A DNA stretch of 64,000 nucleotides from a beta proteobacterium KB13 (GCA_000156155.1 DS995299.1:149827-213826); one strand, 5' to 3'; shown: positions 1 to 8,376, counted from the stretch's first letter. Translations and numbers: made by a program. Notes: generated from the letters alone by a model not told the origin.

Positions 1-62
1 TCCCACACGCAGAACCGGTATTTGGGAGTAACTTAGACGGTTACAAGCGTCATAAGAACTAA
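1..62 (+). CDS. 3' end of an unidentified upstream gene
   Basis: An open frame enters from the left edge (first full codon at position 3) and ends at TAA 60-62, giving 19 residues that finish in GYKRHKN. It is followed by a strong terminator, so it is the end of a transcription unit. By context, just upstream of cytochrome cL, a PQQ methanol dehydrogenase (XoxF) or its accessory XoxJ would be expected. The tail is too short to identify and I do not recognise it as the usual XoxF C-terminus. Confidence 0.5.
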   Translation, partial: PHAEPVFGSNLDGYKRHKN

Positions 63-91
63 AAATGTAAATAAATTGTAAAAAAATGTGT

Positions 92-121
92 AAAAAGGGG
101 TGTATTTTCACCCCTTTTTTT
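92..121 (+). terminator. Rho-independent terminator
   Basis: GGGGTG (97-102) pairs with CACCCC (109-114) around a six-base loop. The stem is extended by an A-run before it and a T-run after it. It closes the gene entering from the left edge and isolates the cytochrome cL unit. Confidence 0.9.
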
Positions 122-140
122 ATATAATATTTGTTAGATA

Positions 141-169
141 TTGACTACCTCAGATCAAGTTTTTAAATA
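141..169 (+). promoter_or_regulatory. Possible sigma-70 promoter for cytochrome cL
   Basis: TTGACT at 141-146 lies 17 bp from TAAATA at 164-169. The -35 is good and the -10 weak. It sits in the 150-bp gap between the terminator and the cytochrome gene and would give a leader of about 95 nt carrying the 223-239 palindrome. Tentative. Confidence 0.3.
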
Positions 170-222
170 ACCCTGATAGTTATAAATTATTAAACTATTA
201 AACAATTTTGATAGTCTTGATG

Positions 223-239
223 ATATGGACAGTCCATAT
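223..239. promoter_or_regulatory. 17-bp palindrome upstream of cytochrome cL
   Basis: ATATGGAC (223-230) and GTCCATAT (232-239) are perfect inverted arms around one central base. The site lies 32 bp before the start codon at 272. It contains G/C positions, so it is less likely than most AT dyads here to be chance. It looks like a dimeric repressor or activator site; the protein that binds it is unknown. Confidence 0.5.
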
Positions 240-271
240 TGTTTTGGATTACAAAATAAATAGGAGAAAAT

Positions 272-763
272 ATGTTTTCAAAGAAAGTAGTAGTTTCATC
301 ACTATTAGCTGCACTCGTTGGCATCTCAACATTGGCTTATGCTAATGTTAAGTTCGTTAAAACAACTGACAATAGTGAAATTAAATTCCCTAAAGAAGCG
401 CTAGAGGGCACAGATGCTGAAAAGGAATTCTTAGCCACTGGTAAAAATATTTACGTAGGTGACGCTGAAGCAATTAAGATGGGTAAAAAACGTTATAACC
501 TGTGGTCATGTACACAGTGTCACGGTCCAACAGCTAAAGGACAAGTGGGCCCTGGTCTAACTGGCCCTAAATATAACTATGCTAAAGACACAACCAACAA
601 AGGTATGTTTGAAACTATCTGGGCTGGTACAAACGGCGGTATGGGTGGCAAAGGCTTTGGTATTATGGCAGCAGATGACGGTGTAACTGTTGATGAGTTA
701 CTTAAGATCATCGCTTTCGTAAGAAGTAACAGCAAAGATTTAACTGGTAACGAAGGTCTGTAA
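272..763 (+). CDS. xoxG: Periplasmic cytochrome cL (methanol dehydrogenase electron acceptor)
   Basis: A 163-residue c-type cytochrome with a Sec signal peptide (residues 1-24, cleavage after AYA) and one haem site, CTQCH at 80-84. Met124 (GGMGG) and Met132 are candidate distal haem ligands. The stretch FLATGKNIY, the GxVGPGLTGP region and the C-terminal helix resemble MxaG/XoxG cytochrome cL, which takes electrons from PQQ methanol dehydrogenase in the periplasm and passes them to the terminal oxidase chain. The SD AGGAG at 262-266 is well placed for ATG 272. A terminator follows. The mature domain is duplicated almost exactly in the next gene. The cL assignment rests on remembered family sequence. 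Confidence 0.8.
   Translation: MFSKKVVVSSLLAALVGISTLAYANVKFVKTTDNSEIKFPKEALEGTDAEKEFLATGKNIYVGDAEAIKMGKKRYNLWSCTQCHGPTAKGQVGPGLTGPKYNYAKDTTNKGMFETIWAGTNGGMGGKGFGIMAADDGVTVDELLKIIAFVRSNSKDLTGNEGL
347..754 (+). repeat. Tandem duplicated cytochrome domain, copy 1
   Basis: 408 bp encoding residues 26-161 of the soluble cytochrome. It aligns without gaps to 1003-1410; the encoded 136-residue segments differ at only four positions (K/A, E/V, M/T, T/A). Most nucleotide differences are silent and scattered. Confidence 0.95.
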
Positions 764-800
764 TTCTTCGCTACTAACTAGTTACATCTAGTTTATAATA

Positions 801-830
801 ACGGCTGATAATTTATCAGCCGTTTTTTTT
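801..830 (+). terminator. Rho-independent terminator between the two cytochrome genes
   Basis: ACGGCTGAT (801-809) pairs with ATCAGCCGT (815-823), followed by a run of eight T. It ends or attenuates the first cytochrome transcript, so the lipoprotein copy and ndh are probably expressed at a lower level by read-through or from their own promoter. Confidence 0.9.
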
Positions 831-846
831 GTGATCTGGGAGGGTT

Positions 847-1413
847 ATGAAGTTTATTAGCGTGTGTTTACTATCACTTTTTTTACTGGCATGTTCAGAA
901 AATAATAGTGATCCAGAAATTGAGGATAATAATCTTACCTCTGAAGATCAAGCTCAATCTATAGATCAAGCCTCAGATATCTCAGACATCAAACAAGAAA
1001 CTGTCAAGTTCGTTGCAACAACTGACAATAGTGAAATTAAATTCCCTAAAGAAGCATTAGTTGGAACAGATGCTGAAAAAGAATTCTTAGCCACTGGTAA
1101 AAATATTTACGTTGGTGACGCTGAAGCAATTAAAACAGGTAAAAAACGTTACAACCTGTGGTCATGTACACAGTGCCACGGCCCAACAGCTAAAGGCCAA
1201 GTGGGTCCAGGTCTAACTGGTCCTAAATATAACTATGCTAAAGATGCAACCAACAAAGGTATGTTTGAAACTATCTGGGCTGGTACAAACGGCGGTATGG
1301 GTGGCAAAGGCTTCGGTATTATGGCAGCAGATGATGGTGTAACTGTTGATGAGTTACTTAAGATCATCGCTTTCGTAAGAAGTAACAGCAAAGATTTAAC
1401 TGGTAACGAATAG
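847..1413 (+). CDS. Lipoprotein cytochrome cL (paralogue of the preceding gene)
   Basis: A 188-residue protein with a lipoprotein signal (LLAC, lipidated Cys16), an acidic low-complexity linker at about 17-50, then a cytochrome domain (53-188) that is 132/136 identical to the soluble cytochrome upstream. The haem motif CTQCH is at 107-111. It should be tethered to a membrane on its periplasmic face, giving a fixed version of the same electron carrier. The SD GGGAGG is at 838-843. It ends 12 bp before ndh, so the two are probably cotranscribed. The shared domain implies a recent duplication or continuing gene conversion, with only the export and anchoring segment having diverged. Confidence 0.85.
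   Translation: MKFISVCLLSLFLLACSENNSDPEIEDNNLTSEDQAQSIDQASDISDIKQETVKFVATTDNSEIKFPKEALVGTDAEKEFLATGKNIYVGDAEAIKTGKKRYNLWSCTQCHGPTAKGQVGPGLTGPKYNYAKDATNKGMFETIWAGTNGGMGGKGFGIMAADDGVTVDELLKIIAFVRSNSKDLTGNE
1003..1410 (+). repeat. Tandem duplicated cytochrome domain, copy 2
   Basis: The partner of 347-754. The repeat begins exactly after the signal/linker region and stops at the codon before the stop (the first copy has two extra residues, GL). Confidence 0.95.
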
Positions 1414-1425
1414 AAGGAATAACAT

Positions 1426-2748
1426 TTGGAAAATATACATCGGGTAGTGATTGTTGGTGGCGGTGCAGGTGGACTTGAGCTAGCAACAAAATTAGGCAAT
1501 ACCCTAGGCAAGAAAAAAATTGCTGAAGTTATATTAATTGATGCCAAAAAAACTCATGTCTGGAAGCCTTTGCTCCATGAGATTGCAGCAGGCAGTCTAA
1601 ACCCTGACAAAGATGAACTGGAATATCTGGCTCAAGCACATTGGCATCATTTCAAGTTTCGATATGGACGTGTCAACCAAGTAGACAGTAAGAATAAAAC
1701 TGTATCTATCGAGCCAACCTACGATATAGATGGAACTGAAATCATACCTTTGCGTAAGATTAAATATGACACCTTGGTCCTATCTGTTGGAAGTACAGTC
1801 AATGATTTTAATATCCCAGGCGCAAAAGAATTTGCAGTGGCCCTGGATACCCAAGATCAAGCTGAACGCTTTCATCAAAAATTACATAATTCAATTTTAA
1901 GAGCCCAAACTCAAAAAGGTTCGGTCCGGCCAGGTCAGCTAGAGGTAGTGATTGTAGGCGGGGGAGCCACTGGGGTTGAGTTGGCAGCTGAGCTTCACAA
2001 AGCCACTCGTGAGATGACAGCTTACGGATTGGATCGAGTCAATCCTGACCGAGATATCAGTATTTATCTGGTTGAAGCAAGCAATCGATTACTTCCAGCT
2101 TTACCTCCAAAAATTAGTGCGTCTGTGGAATCCGAATTACGCAAGCTAAATGTAAAACTATTTTTAGCGGAGCGTGTGACTAAGGTTACAAAAGAGGGTA
2201 TTGAAACTCAGTCTGGAAAAAAAATTCTTTCCTCGCTCGTGGTGTGGGCTGCAGGAATTAAGGCCCCAGAATTTTTATCTCAGATTAAGGACATAGAGAC
2301 AAATTCTATTCATCAGATCAAGGTTGAATCGACATTGCAAAGCACATCAGATGCTAATATTTTTGCATTTGGCGACTGCGCAGCATGTCCAGTTAAACCA
2401 GGCTCTGATGTATTAGTGCCTCCAAGAGCACAGGCTGCACACCAACAAGCTTCTATGCTCTATAAATCTATTAAATCTCGCATATTAAAACCTAACAAGG
2501 CATTACCCAAGTATGTTTACAAAGATTATGGCTCTTTAGTTAATTTAGGAAGATATTCGACAGTAGGTAATTTAATGGGCTCACTCCTTGGGGGAAGTAT
2601 GTTCATTGAGGGATTAATTGCTCGCCTAATGTATCTCATGCTTTATCAAATGCATCTGTCAGCTTTGCATGGAATAGTGAGTGTTGTCTTTAGGTTGCTA
2701 AGTAAGATTATTTCCAGAAGAACTGAGGCGAGAGTAAAACTGCATTAA
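1426..2748 (+). CDS. ndh: Type II NADH dehydrogenase (NDH-2)
   Basis: A 440-residue FAD/NAD(P) oxidoreductase. The FAD Rossmann motif GGGAGG is at residues 11-16, the NADH motif GGGATG at 178-183 and the third FAD motif FGDCA around 315-319; a hydrophobic/amphipathic C-terminus (about 380-430) anchors it to the inner membrane. It oxidises NADH with quinone without pumping protons. The start is TTG 1426, supported by AAGGAA at 1414-1419 and the absence of a nearby ATG. It lies 12 bp after the lipoprotein cytochrome and probably shares its transcript. It meets lplT tail to tail with a 2-bp gap. Confidence 0.88.
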   Translation: MENIHRVVIVGGGAGGLELATKLGNTLGKKKIAEVILIDAKKTHVWKPLLHEIAAGSLNPDKDELEYLAQAHWHHFKFRYGRVNQVDSKNKTVSIEPTYDIDGTEIIPLRKIKYDTLVLSVGSTVNDFNIPGAKEFAVALDTQDQAERFHQKLHNSILRAQTQKGSVRPGQLEVVIVGGGATGVELAAELHKATREMTAYGLDRVNPDRDISIYLVEASNRLLPALPPKISASVESELRKLNVKLFLAERVTKVTKEGIETQSGKKILSSLVVWAAGIKAPEFLSQIKDIETNSIHQIKVESTLQSTSDANIFAFGDCAACPVKPGSDVLVPPRAQAAHQQASMLYKSIKSRILKPNKALPKYVYKDYGSLVNLGRYSTVGNLMGSLLGGSMFIEGLIARLMYLMLYQMHLSALHGIVSVVFRLLSKIISRRTEARVKLH

Positions 2749-2750
2749 GT

Positions 2751-3947
2751 CTAATTGCCAGCATCTTCATAATAAATCAAGGCGATGATCATGGTCAGGG
2801 CAACAAATAAACCGAAAATAAAAACAATTCCATTAATTGGAAGTGAATGTTTGACCATAAATGTATAGGCCCCACTTAGAATTAAGATTCCAAGATTTTC
2901 ACTAAAGTTTTGAACAGCAATCGAGTGTCCGGCCCCAATGAGTTTATGACCACGATATTGCAATAAGGCATTCATCGGGACAATTAAAATCCCGCTGAAA
3001 ATACCAATTAAAAGTAAATTAAATGCTGCGCTTTGCCAAGAACTGAGGAAAATCATCGCGCAGACTAGAACGCCCATAAAAAAACCAATAATTAAAATAT
3101 TTACCGCATCTTTCATTTTGATATATTTTGCAGCTATTACCGATCCAATCGCTACCCCCAATGCCACCATCGCAGTAAGCATGGTAGCTTTATCTAAACC
3201 GAATGACAGAGCAAAAGCTGCCCACGCAATTACCACCAACCTTAAAGTTGCACCCGCACCCCAAAACAATGTGGTCACAACTAATGAAAGTTGACCGAGT
3301 GGATCTGCCCATAATTTTTTCAAAGAAATAAAAAAGTCTTTTAGTAGGTAGATTGGATTTTTAGTATTCAGTTTATGATCAATCGGCACAAACGGAATAT
3401 AACGATTACAGATCGCTGCAGCTAAATAAAGAAAAGAAATAATAATGATGGCAATCTGAGGTGAGAAATTAGCAAATATGCCACCGACAATAGCACCTAA
3501 AATAATTGCCGCAACAGTCAAACCTTCAACCCACCCATTCGCTGCGACTAATTCTTTTGATGGTAATAATTCAGTTAATATTCCATATTTTGCTGGTGAG
3601 TATGATGCTGCACCAATGCCTACAATGCCATAGGAATATAATGGAGGAACCCCAGCTAACATCGCAAGACTTCCAATAAGCTTAATGGCATTTGAAAAAA
3701 ACATGACGTTACTTTTTGGGAATGCATCTGCAATTGCTCCCACAAAGGGAGCCAAGAATATATAAGAAATGACAAAAAATTGAAGTAATAAAGGCTGATG
3801 CCATTCAGGTGCTTGCATATTTGCTAAAAGGGCAATGGCAGCGAACAAAAGAGCATTATCAGCTAATGCTGATAAAAACTGGGCACTTAAAAAAAAGTAA
3901 AACCCTCTGCTATGAACAGATGATTGGTTAGAGAGCTTCTGCTGCAT
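2751..3947 (-). CDS. lplT: Lysophospholipid transporter LplT-like MFS protein
   Basis: A 398-residue, about 12-helix major facilitator protein. The N-terminal region (ADNALLFA, PEWHQPLLLQ, APFVGAIAD, SYSPAKYGIL) closely follows E. coli LplT, which flips lysophospholipids inward across the inner membrane for reacylation. No Aas acyltransferase gene is nearby, so substrate use is inferred. Its first 20 bp overlap the end of phoH, so it is translationally coupled and the last gene of a bcp-phoH-lplT unit. Confidence 0.8.
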   Translation of the reverse strand: MQQKLSNQSSVHSRGFYFFLSAQFLSALADNALLFAAIALLANMQAPEWHQPLLLQFFVISYIFLAPFVGAIADAFPKSNVMFFSNAIKLIGSLAMLAGVPPLYSYGIVGIGAASYSPAKYGILTELLPSKELVAANGWVEGLTVAAIILGAIVGGIFANFSPQIAIIIISFLYLAAAICNRYIPFVPIDHKLNTKNPIYLLKDFFISLKKLWADPLGQLSLVVTTLFWGAGATLRLVVIAWAAFALSFGLDKATMLTAMVALGVAIGSVIAAKYIKMKDAVNILIIGFFMGVLVCAMIFLSSWQSAAFNLLLIGIFSGILIVPMNALLQYRGHKLIGAGHSIAVQNFSENLGILILSGAYTFMVKHSLPINGIVFIFGLFVALTMIIALIYYEDAGN

Positions 3948-5310
3948 AATCTGCTAAACGTGAACGTTCACCTCTTTGTAGGGTGACATGCCCGTTGTGT
4001 TGCCAGCCTTTAAATCGATCCACAACAAAAGTTAAACCTGAGCTACCCTCAGTTAAATAGGGCGTATCAATCTGCGCAATGTTACCTAAGCAAACTACTT
4101 TGGTTCCAGGTCCGGCTCGAGTAATAAGAGTTTTCATCTGCTTTGGAGTCAGGTTTTGGGCCTCGTCGATAATTAAGAATTTTTTAAGGAAAGTCCGTCC
4201 TCGCATAAAATTTAAGGATTTCACCTTAATTCTAGATTTAATTAAATCTTGGGTTGCCGCTCTACCCCAGTCCCCAGCTGTGTCATCAGATTTATTGAGA
4301 ACATCCAAATTATCCTCTAATGCTCCCATCCAAGGATTCATTTTTTCTTCTTCAGTTCCTGGTAAAAAACCAATATCTTCACCTACAGATACGGTCACTC
4401 GAGTCATAATTATTTCCGAGTAAAGTTTAAGATCCAAAGTTTGTTGTAAGGCCGCAGCAAGAGTTAATAGTGTTTTACCAGTTCCCGCTTGACCTAACAG
4501 GGTAACAAAGTCTACATTAGGATCCATCAGGAGGTTAAGCGCAAAGTTTTGTTCTTTGTTGCGCGCATTGATACCCCAAACATTAAATTTAGAATTCGAG
4601 TAATCTTGAACAATCTCTAACGTGGCTGTATTTTTTTGTACCTTACGAACAATGGCATGAAACGGCTTATCGAACTCATAATAAACAAATTCATTTTGCA
4701 CAAAATCTTTACATTGCGGCCCGGTTAATTTGTAAAACATTCTTCCTTCTTCTTGCCAGGATTCCATATCTTTACTGTGTTTTTCCCAGAAATATTCTGG
4801 TAATTCAGTAATTCCAGAATGAAGTAGTTCAGTATCCTCAAGCACTTTATCGTTAAAATAATCCTCGGCCGAAATAGATAGAGCGCGCGCTTTAATACGA
4901 ATGTTAATGTCTTTAGAGACAAGAATAACTTCCCTCTTAAAGTATTCTGTTTTAAGGAAATGGACGACTCCGAGAATCTGATTGTCTGCCTTACTTCCAG
5001 CCAACATAGGAAGCTCATAATCAATCGGCTGGGTTTGTAAGAACAGACGACCAGTATTTTTACTGAACTTATCTAAGACACATCCTTGATCAAGGTTGGT
5101 TTCTGTGTCAGCAATAATTTCTTCAATGAAACGACTGGTCTGTCTTGCATTTCTAGCAACCTCGGAACCACCTTTTTTAATATTATCAAGTTCTTCTAGA
5201 GTCACCATTGGCAGATAAATGTCATGTTCTTCAAAACGATATAAACAGCTAGGGTCATGCAGCAATACATTTGTGTCTAACACAAAGAGTTTTGTTTTTT
5301 TATTTACCAT
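3928..5310 (-). CDS. PIN-domain/PhoH-family ATPase
   Basis: 460 residues. An N-terminal PIN RNase-like domain (about 6-150, starting FVLDTNVLLHD with acidic metal-binding residues) is joined to a C-terminal PhoH-type P-loop domain (about 245-455; Walker A GQAGTGKT at 273-280, Walker B IIDEAQ at 380-385). This two-domain form (PhoH2/YlaK type) is linked to RNA unwinding and cleavage. The exact role here is unknown. It sits between bcp and lplT on one strand, an arrangement I recall in other betaproteobacteria. Confidence 0.85.
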   Translation of the reverse strand: MVNKKTKLFVLDTNVLLHDPSCLYRFEEHDIYLPMVTLEELDNIKKGGSEVARNARQTSRFIEEIIADTETNLDQGCVLDKFSKNTGRLFLQTQPIDYELPMLAGSKADNQILGVVHFLKTEYFKREVILVSKDINIRIKARALSISAEDYFNDKVLEDTELLHSGITELPEYFWEKHSKDMESWQEEGRMFYKLTGPQCKDFVQNEFVYYEFDKPFHAIVRKVQKNTATLEIVQDYSNSKFNVWGINARNKEQNFALNLLMDPNVDFVTLLGQAGTGKTLLTLAAALQQTLDLKLYSEIIMTRVTVSVGEDIGFLPGTEEEKMNPWMGALEDNLDVLNKSDDTAGDWGRAATQDLIKSRIKVKSLNFMRGRTFLKKFLIIDEAQNLTPKQMKTLITRAGPGTKVVCLGNIAQIDTPYLTEGSSGLTFVVDRFKGWQHNGHVTLQRGERSRLADYAAEAL

Positions 5311-5323
5311 AGATTTGTATTTC

Positions 5324-5767
5324 TTAAGAATTTAAAAATTCAAGGACTTCATCAACATGACCATTTACTTTTACTCCGCGCCATTCTTTAATGATTTGGC
5401 CATCCTCATCAATAACAAACGTACTTCTCTCAATACCTCTCACTTGTTTCCCATACATATTTTTCATTTTAATAACGTCAAACAAATTACAAGCAATCTC
5501 TTCGGGATCTGAAAGCAATTCAAAATCAAAGTTGTATTTTTTTTTGAAATTTTCATGAGATTTCAAGCTATCTCTTGAGATTCCAAACACCTCGCAATTT
5601 TTGGCTTTAAACTCTGGCAGCTTGGTTGAAAAATCAATGCCTTCATTGGTACATCCTGGAGTTGAATCTTTTGGGTAAAAATAGATGACTAATTTTTTTC
5701 CTGAAAAGTTATTTAATTCAAAATTGAGATCATTGGTGCCTTGAAGTGAGAAGTTTTTTAGTTTCAT
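5324..5767 (-). CDS. bcp: Thiol peroxidase Bcp/PrxQ
   Basis: A 147-residue peroxiredoxin that reduces hydrogen peroxide and organic peroxides in the cytoplasm. The active-site segment PKDSTPGCT places the peroxidatic Cys at 39, with Arg115 region (GIERSTFVID) downstream. The resolving Cys five residues on, as in E. coli Bcp (Cys50), is replaced by Ile44; other cysteines are at 58 and 93. It may therefore work as a one-Cys enzyme or use Cys93. It lies 13 bp before phoH. Confidence 0.9.
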   Translation of the reverse strand: MKLKNFSLQGTNDLNFELNNFSGKKLVIYFYPKDSTPGCTNEGIDFSTKLPEFKAKNCEVFGISRDSLKSHENFKKKYNFDFELLSDPEEIACNLFDVIKMKNMYGKQVRGIERSTFVIDEDGQIIKEWRGVKVNGHVDEVLEFLNS

Positions 5768-5814
5768 TTTTGTATTTTACCTAAGAGTTATTACGAATTT
5801 ATGACAATTAAACT

Positions 5815-6513
5815 TTACTCAAGTTTAAAAGATATTGGTACGAGTACAGTGAAATTTTTAAGTCTTAATTCTTCTGGAGGTTGAGGAAATGGCGATGCTC
5901 TTTTCACCATATCGATTGCCTCATTATTGAGTATTTTATGTCGTGACTCCTCAAGAATATCTGCTTTTACAAGATTACCTTGAGGATCGATTTCGATATT
6001 TAACAATACCTCACCTTGCCATTGACGCATCTGGGCAATTTTGGGATATTTTTTTTGTTTAGCAATGGCCCTGGTCAATTGATTCGTATAGCTGTCGGTT
6101 GCTTGTTTAACTACTTCTGGAGAAGGTTGTGGTGGAATATATTCCTGTACCTCTTCTATAGGAGCAGATTCTTCTGATTCTGTTGGATTACTCTCTTCGG
6201 GCTCAATGTACTCCGAAATTTCTTCGACGATAGGCTCCGGCAATTCCTCAAAAACTTCCTCTTGAATGGGTGCTATCTCTTTTAATGGTTCAGGTTTTTT
6301 TTCAGGTTTCGGTGGATCAATCTTCTTAGGTTGTTCGTTAATTTGGGGTGGTTCAGATTGAATTAGATCAATTTCAATATTTAAGATCTCTGGGACAACA
6401 AAGTCATCCTGCTGCATTTTAGGAATAATGACCAGCAAAGAAGCATGCATCAACAGAGACAAGATTACTGTCTCAAGGAACTTCACTTCGTATTTTTGTG
6501 TTGCGGGCATCAT
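5815..6513 (-). CDS. tonB: TonB energy-transducing protein
   Basis: 232 residues. A single N-terminal transmembrane segment (about 11-31) is followed by a long Pro/Glu/Lys-rich periplasmic spacer (about 45-135) and a C-terminal TonB domain (about 140-232; YPKIAQMRQWQGEV...). TonB links the ExbBD proton motor to outer-membrane receptors for iron, cobalamin and possibly lanthanide uptake. No exbB, exbD or receptor gene is in the window. The start could be either of two adjacent ATG codons. Confidence 0.88.
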   Translation of the reverse strand: MMPATQKYEVKFLETVILSLLMHASLLVIIPKMQQDDFVVPEILNIEIDLIQSEPPQINEQPKKIDPPKPEKKPEPLKEIAPIQEEVFEELPEPIVEEISEYIEPEESNPTESEESAPIEEVQEYIPPQPSPEVVKQATDSYTNQLTRAIAKQKKYPKIAQMRQWQGEVLLNIEIDPQGNLVKADILEESRHKILNNEAIDMVKRASPFPQPPEELRLKNFTVLVPISFKLE

Positions 6514-6548
6514 TGAAGGGTTAATTATAGTATTTTTTGGTAAATTCT

Positions 6549-7823
6549 CTAAATTAAACCATCAAAAAGTATGACTTTAACGTTGGTGTTTTTTTCTAAA
6601 ACTTCCTCTTTTTCAGCCATGAAAATAAAACAATTTGCATCTGACATCGATTTCAACATGCCGGAGCCTTGCTGAGCCAATGGTTTTACATGATAACCTT
6701 TCACAGTTTTTTTCAAGTGAGCTCGAATAAATTCAGTTCGACCTTTTTTTCGAATGATTTTTTGTCCTAATTTTGCTTCTAGAGTTGGGGTTGGTTCAAA
6801 CCGAGAATTACCCATCATGAGCTTAATGCTTGGTTTGACAAATTGAAGGAAGGTCACGGCAGCAGAAACTGGGTTTCCGGGCAATCCAAAATAAAAAGAT
6901 TTTTTAATCTTACCAAAAGCCATCGGCCTACCAGGTTTAATAGACATTTTCCAAAAAAGGACCTTTCCTATGTTTGACAGAACCTCTTTCATGTAATCAG
7001 CTTCACCCACTGATACTCCGCCGGTTGTAATAATTAAATCATTCTCTTCGGAGGCTTTTTTAAGTTGTTTTTCCAGCTTAGGTTTATTATCTGATAGGTT
7101 TCCATAATCATTAAAATGAAGATTCATTTTATGAATGAATGATTTAATCAGATAACGATTGCTATCATAAACCTGACCAGGCTTAATTTTCTCACCGAGT
7201 TGAACTACTTCATCTCCTGTACTAAAGAAACCAATTTTTAAATGCTCAAATACCTTTATTTGAGAAATTCCTAAAGAGGCTAATAAGCCAATATGTAAGG
7301 GATTTATGTATGTTCCCTTTTTTAACGCAATTTCATTTTTTGATATGTCTTCACCAGTTTTGCGAATGTTCGCCCCCTTTTTTGGCTGAAAATCAAAACA
7401 GATAAAATCATTATCAATTTTGACTAGCTCTTGAGGTATTACGGTATCGAACCCTTTTGGGATCATTCCACCAGTCATAATTTTGAAACAGACATTACTT
7501 GTTTTGTTAGAGTCGACTGGATGACCAGCTAATATTTTGCCAAACAACTTAACTTTATTATTATTTTTTTTTAGTGATTGATGCCGAAAAACGTAACCAT
7601 CCATTGCCGAATTATCATAATTTGGAACATTTATGGATGACTTCACATCTTTGGCTAAAATATACCCTTCTGCATCTTCAATAGAAATTTTTTTAGTTTT
7701 TTTGATGGGTTGAATGAGCTGCTCAAGATAAAGAATAGCTTTGTTATAACTTAGAGAGTTGGGATCATACTCAGATAAGCACCCCTTGTCTTCATAAAGA
7801 TCTGTTAAGTTAATTTTTTTCAT
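6549..7823 (-). CDS. moeA: Molybdopterin molybdenumtransferase MoeA
   Basis: 424 residues, typical for MoeA, which inserts molybdate into adenylylated molybdopterin in the last step of Mo-cofactor synthesis. Visible family features are the N-terminal NYDNSAMDGY segment, the MTGGMIPKGFDTVIP segment, the MoCF-binding-domain motif TTGGVSVGEADY and the GLPGNPVSA loop. Its start overlaps the end of mobA by 14 bp. Last of the moaA-mobA-moeA run; its likely client is the formate dehydrogenase encoded divergently. Confidence 0.93.
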   Translation of the reverse strand: MKKINLTDLYEDKGCLSEYDPNSLSYNKAILYLEQLIQPIKKTKKISIEDAEGYILAKDVKSSINVPNYDNSAMDGYVFRHQSLKKNNNKVKLFGKILAGHPVDSNKTSNVCFKIMTGGMIPKGFDTVIPQELVKIDNDFICFDFQPKKGANIRKTGEDISKNEIALKKGTYINPLHIGLLASLGISQIKVFEHLKIGFFSTGDEVVQLGEKIKPGQVYDSNRYLIKSFIHKMNLHFNDYGNLSDNKPKLEKQLKKASEENDLIITTGGVSVGEADYMKEVLSNIGKVLFWKMSIKPGRPMAFGKIKKSFYFGLPGNPVSAAVTFLQFVKPSIKLMMGNSRFEPTPTLEAKLGQKIIRKKGRTEFIRAHLKKTVKGYHVKPLAQQGSGMLKSMSDANCFIFMAEKEEVLEKNTNVKVILFDGLI

Positions 7824-8376
7824 ATTTTTTTACATCATCATGTGAATTAATATTGGTAAAAGATTCTTCATCAGCAAATGGGGTAGATAAGTAGCCAACA
7901 TGCTCAATGAATTGGATAAAACCCCTTTGCCCCGTTTCTAAAAATTGATCCAAAAGAGGCAGTATGGATTGATTCATTAATCCCAGAGTAGGATGCAATC
8001 TGTCACTGACTGATGGAACGATGATTGGTTTATCTGTATTAATCGCTGTGGATATCAGTTTTTCTGTCAAATCAAGAGGAATAAAAGGGGTGTCACATGG
8101 AGCAATTTGTAACCATTGGCAATTAATTTTTCTTAAACCGGCTTGAAGACCAGCGAGCGGACCTTGATAATTTGATATTTCATCTTCAATCATTTTTGTT
8201 TTTAAATTAAGACTAGGTATTAGGCGATTACTGTTAATAAAAATACTGTCGACTTGAGTTTGAAGGCGCTCAAAAACATGATTAATTAATGGCTGTCCTA
8301 AAAAATTAACCGAGGCTTTAAATTGCCCCATCCTGGACGATTGCCCTCCAGCAATAATTAAACCATCAACTCTCAA
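7810..8376 (-). CDS. mobA: Molybdenum cofactor guanylyltransferase MobA
   Basis: 188 residues. A nucleotidyltransferase fold with the GTP-binding loop AGGQSSRMG (9-17) and the metal-binding APCDTP motif (Asp94). MobA adds GMP to Mo-molybdopterin to make the guanine dinucleotide cofactor used by bis-MGD enzymes such as FdsA. It directly abuts moaA (no gap) and overlaps moeA. Confidence 0.92.
   Translation of the reverse strand: MRVDGLIIAGGQSSRMGQFKASVNFLGQPLINHVFERLQTQVDSIFINSNRLIPSLNLKTKMIEDEISNYQGPLAGLQAGLRKINCQWLQIAPCDTPFIPLDLTEKLISTAINTDKPIIVPSVSDRLHPTLGLMNQSILPLLDQFLETGQRGFIQFIEHVGYLSTPFADEESFTNINSHDDVKKYEKN

Noticed and set aside
1-62. Calling the left-edge fragment xoxF
   Set aside because: The context fits, but the 19-residue tail does not match any XoxF C-terminus I can recall; left unidentified.
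1233-1547. Minus-strand 104-codon frame opposite cytochrome and ndh
   Set aside because: Antisense shadow of two well-supported genes, with low-complexity Pro/Ser composition and no SD.
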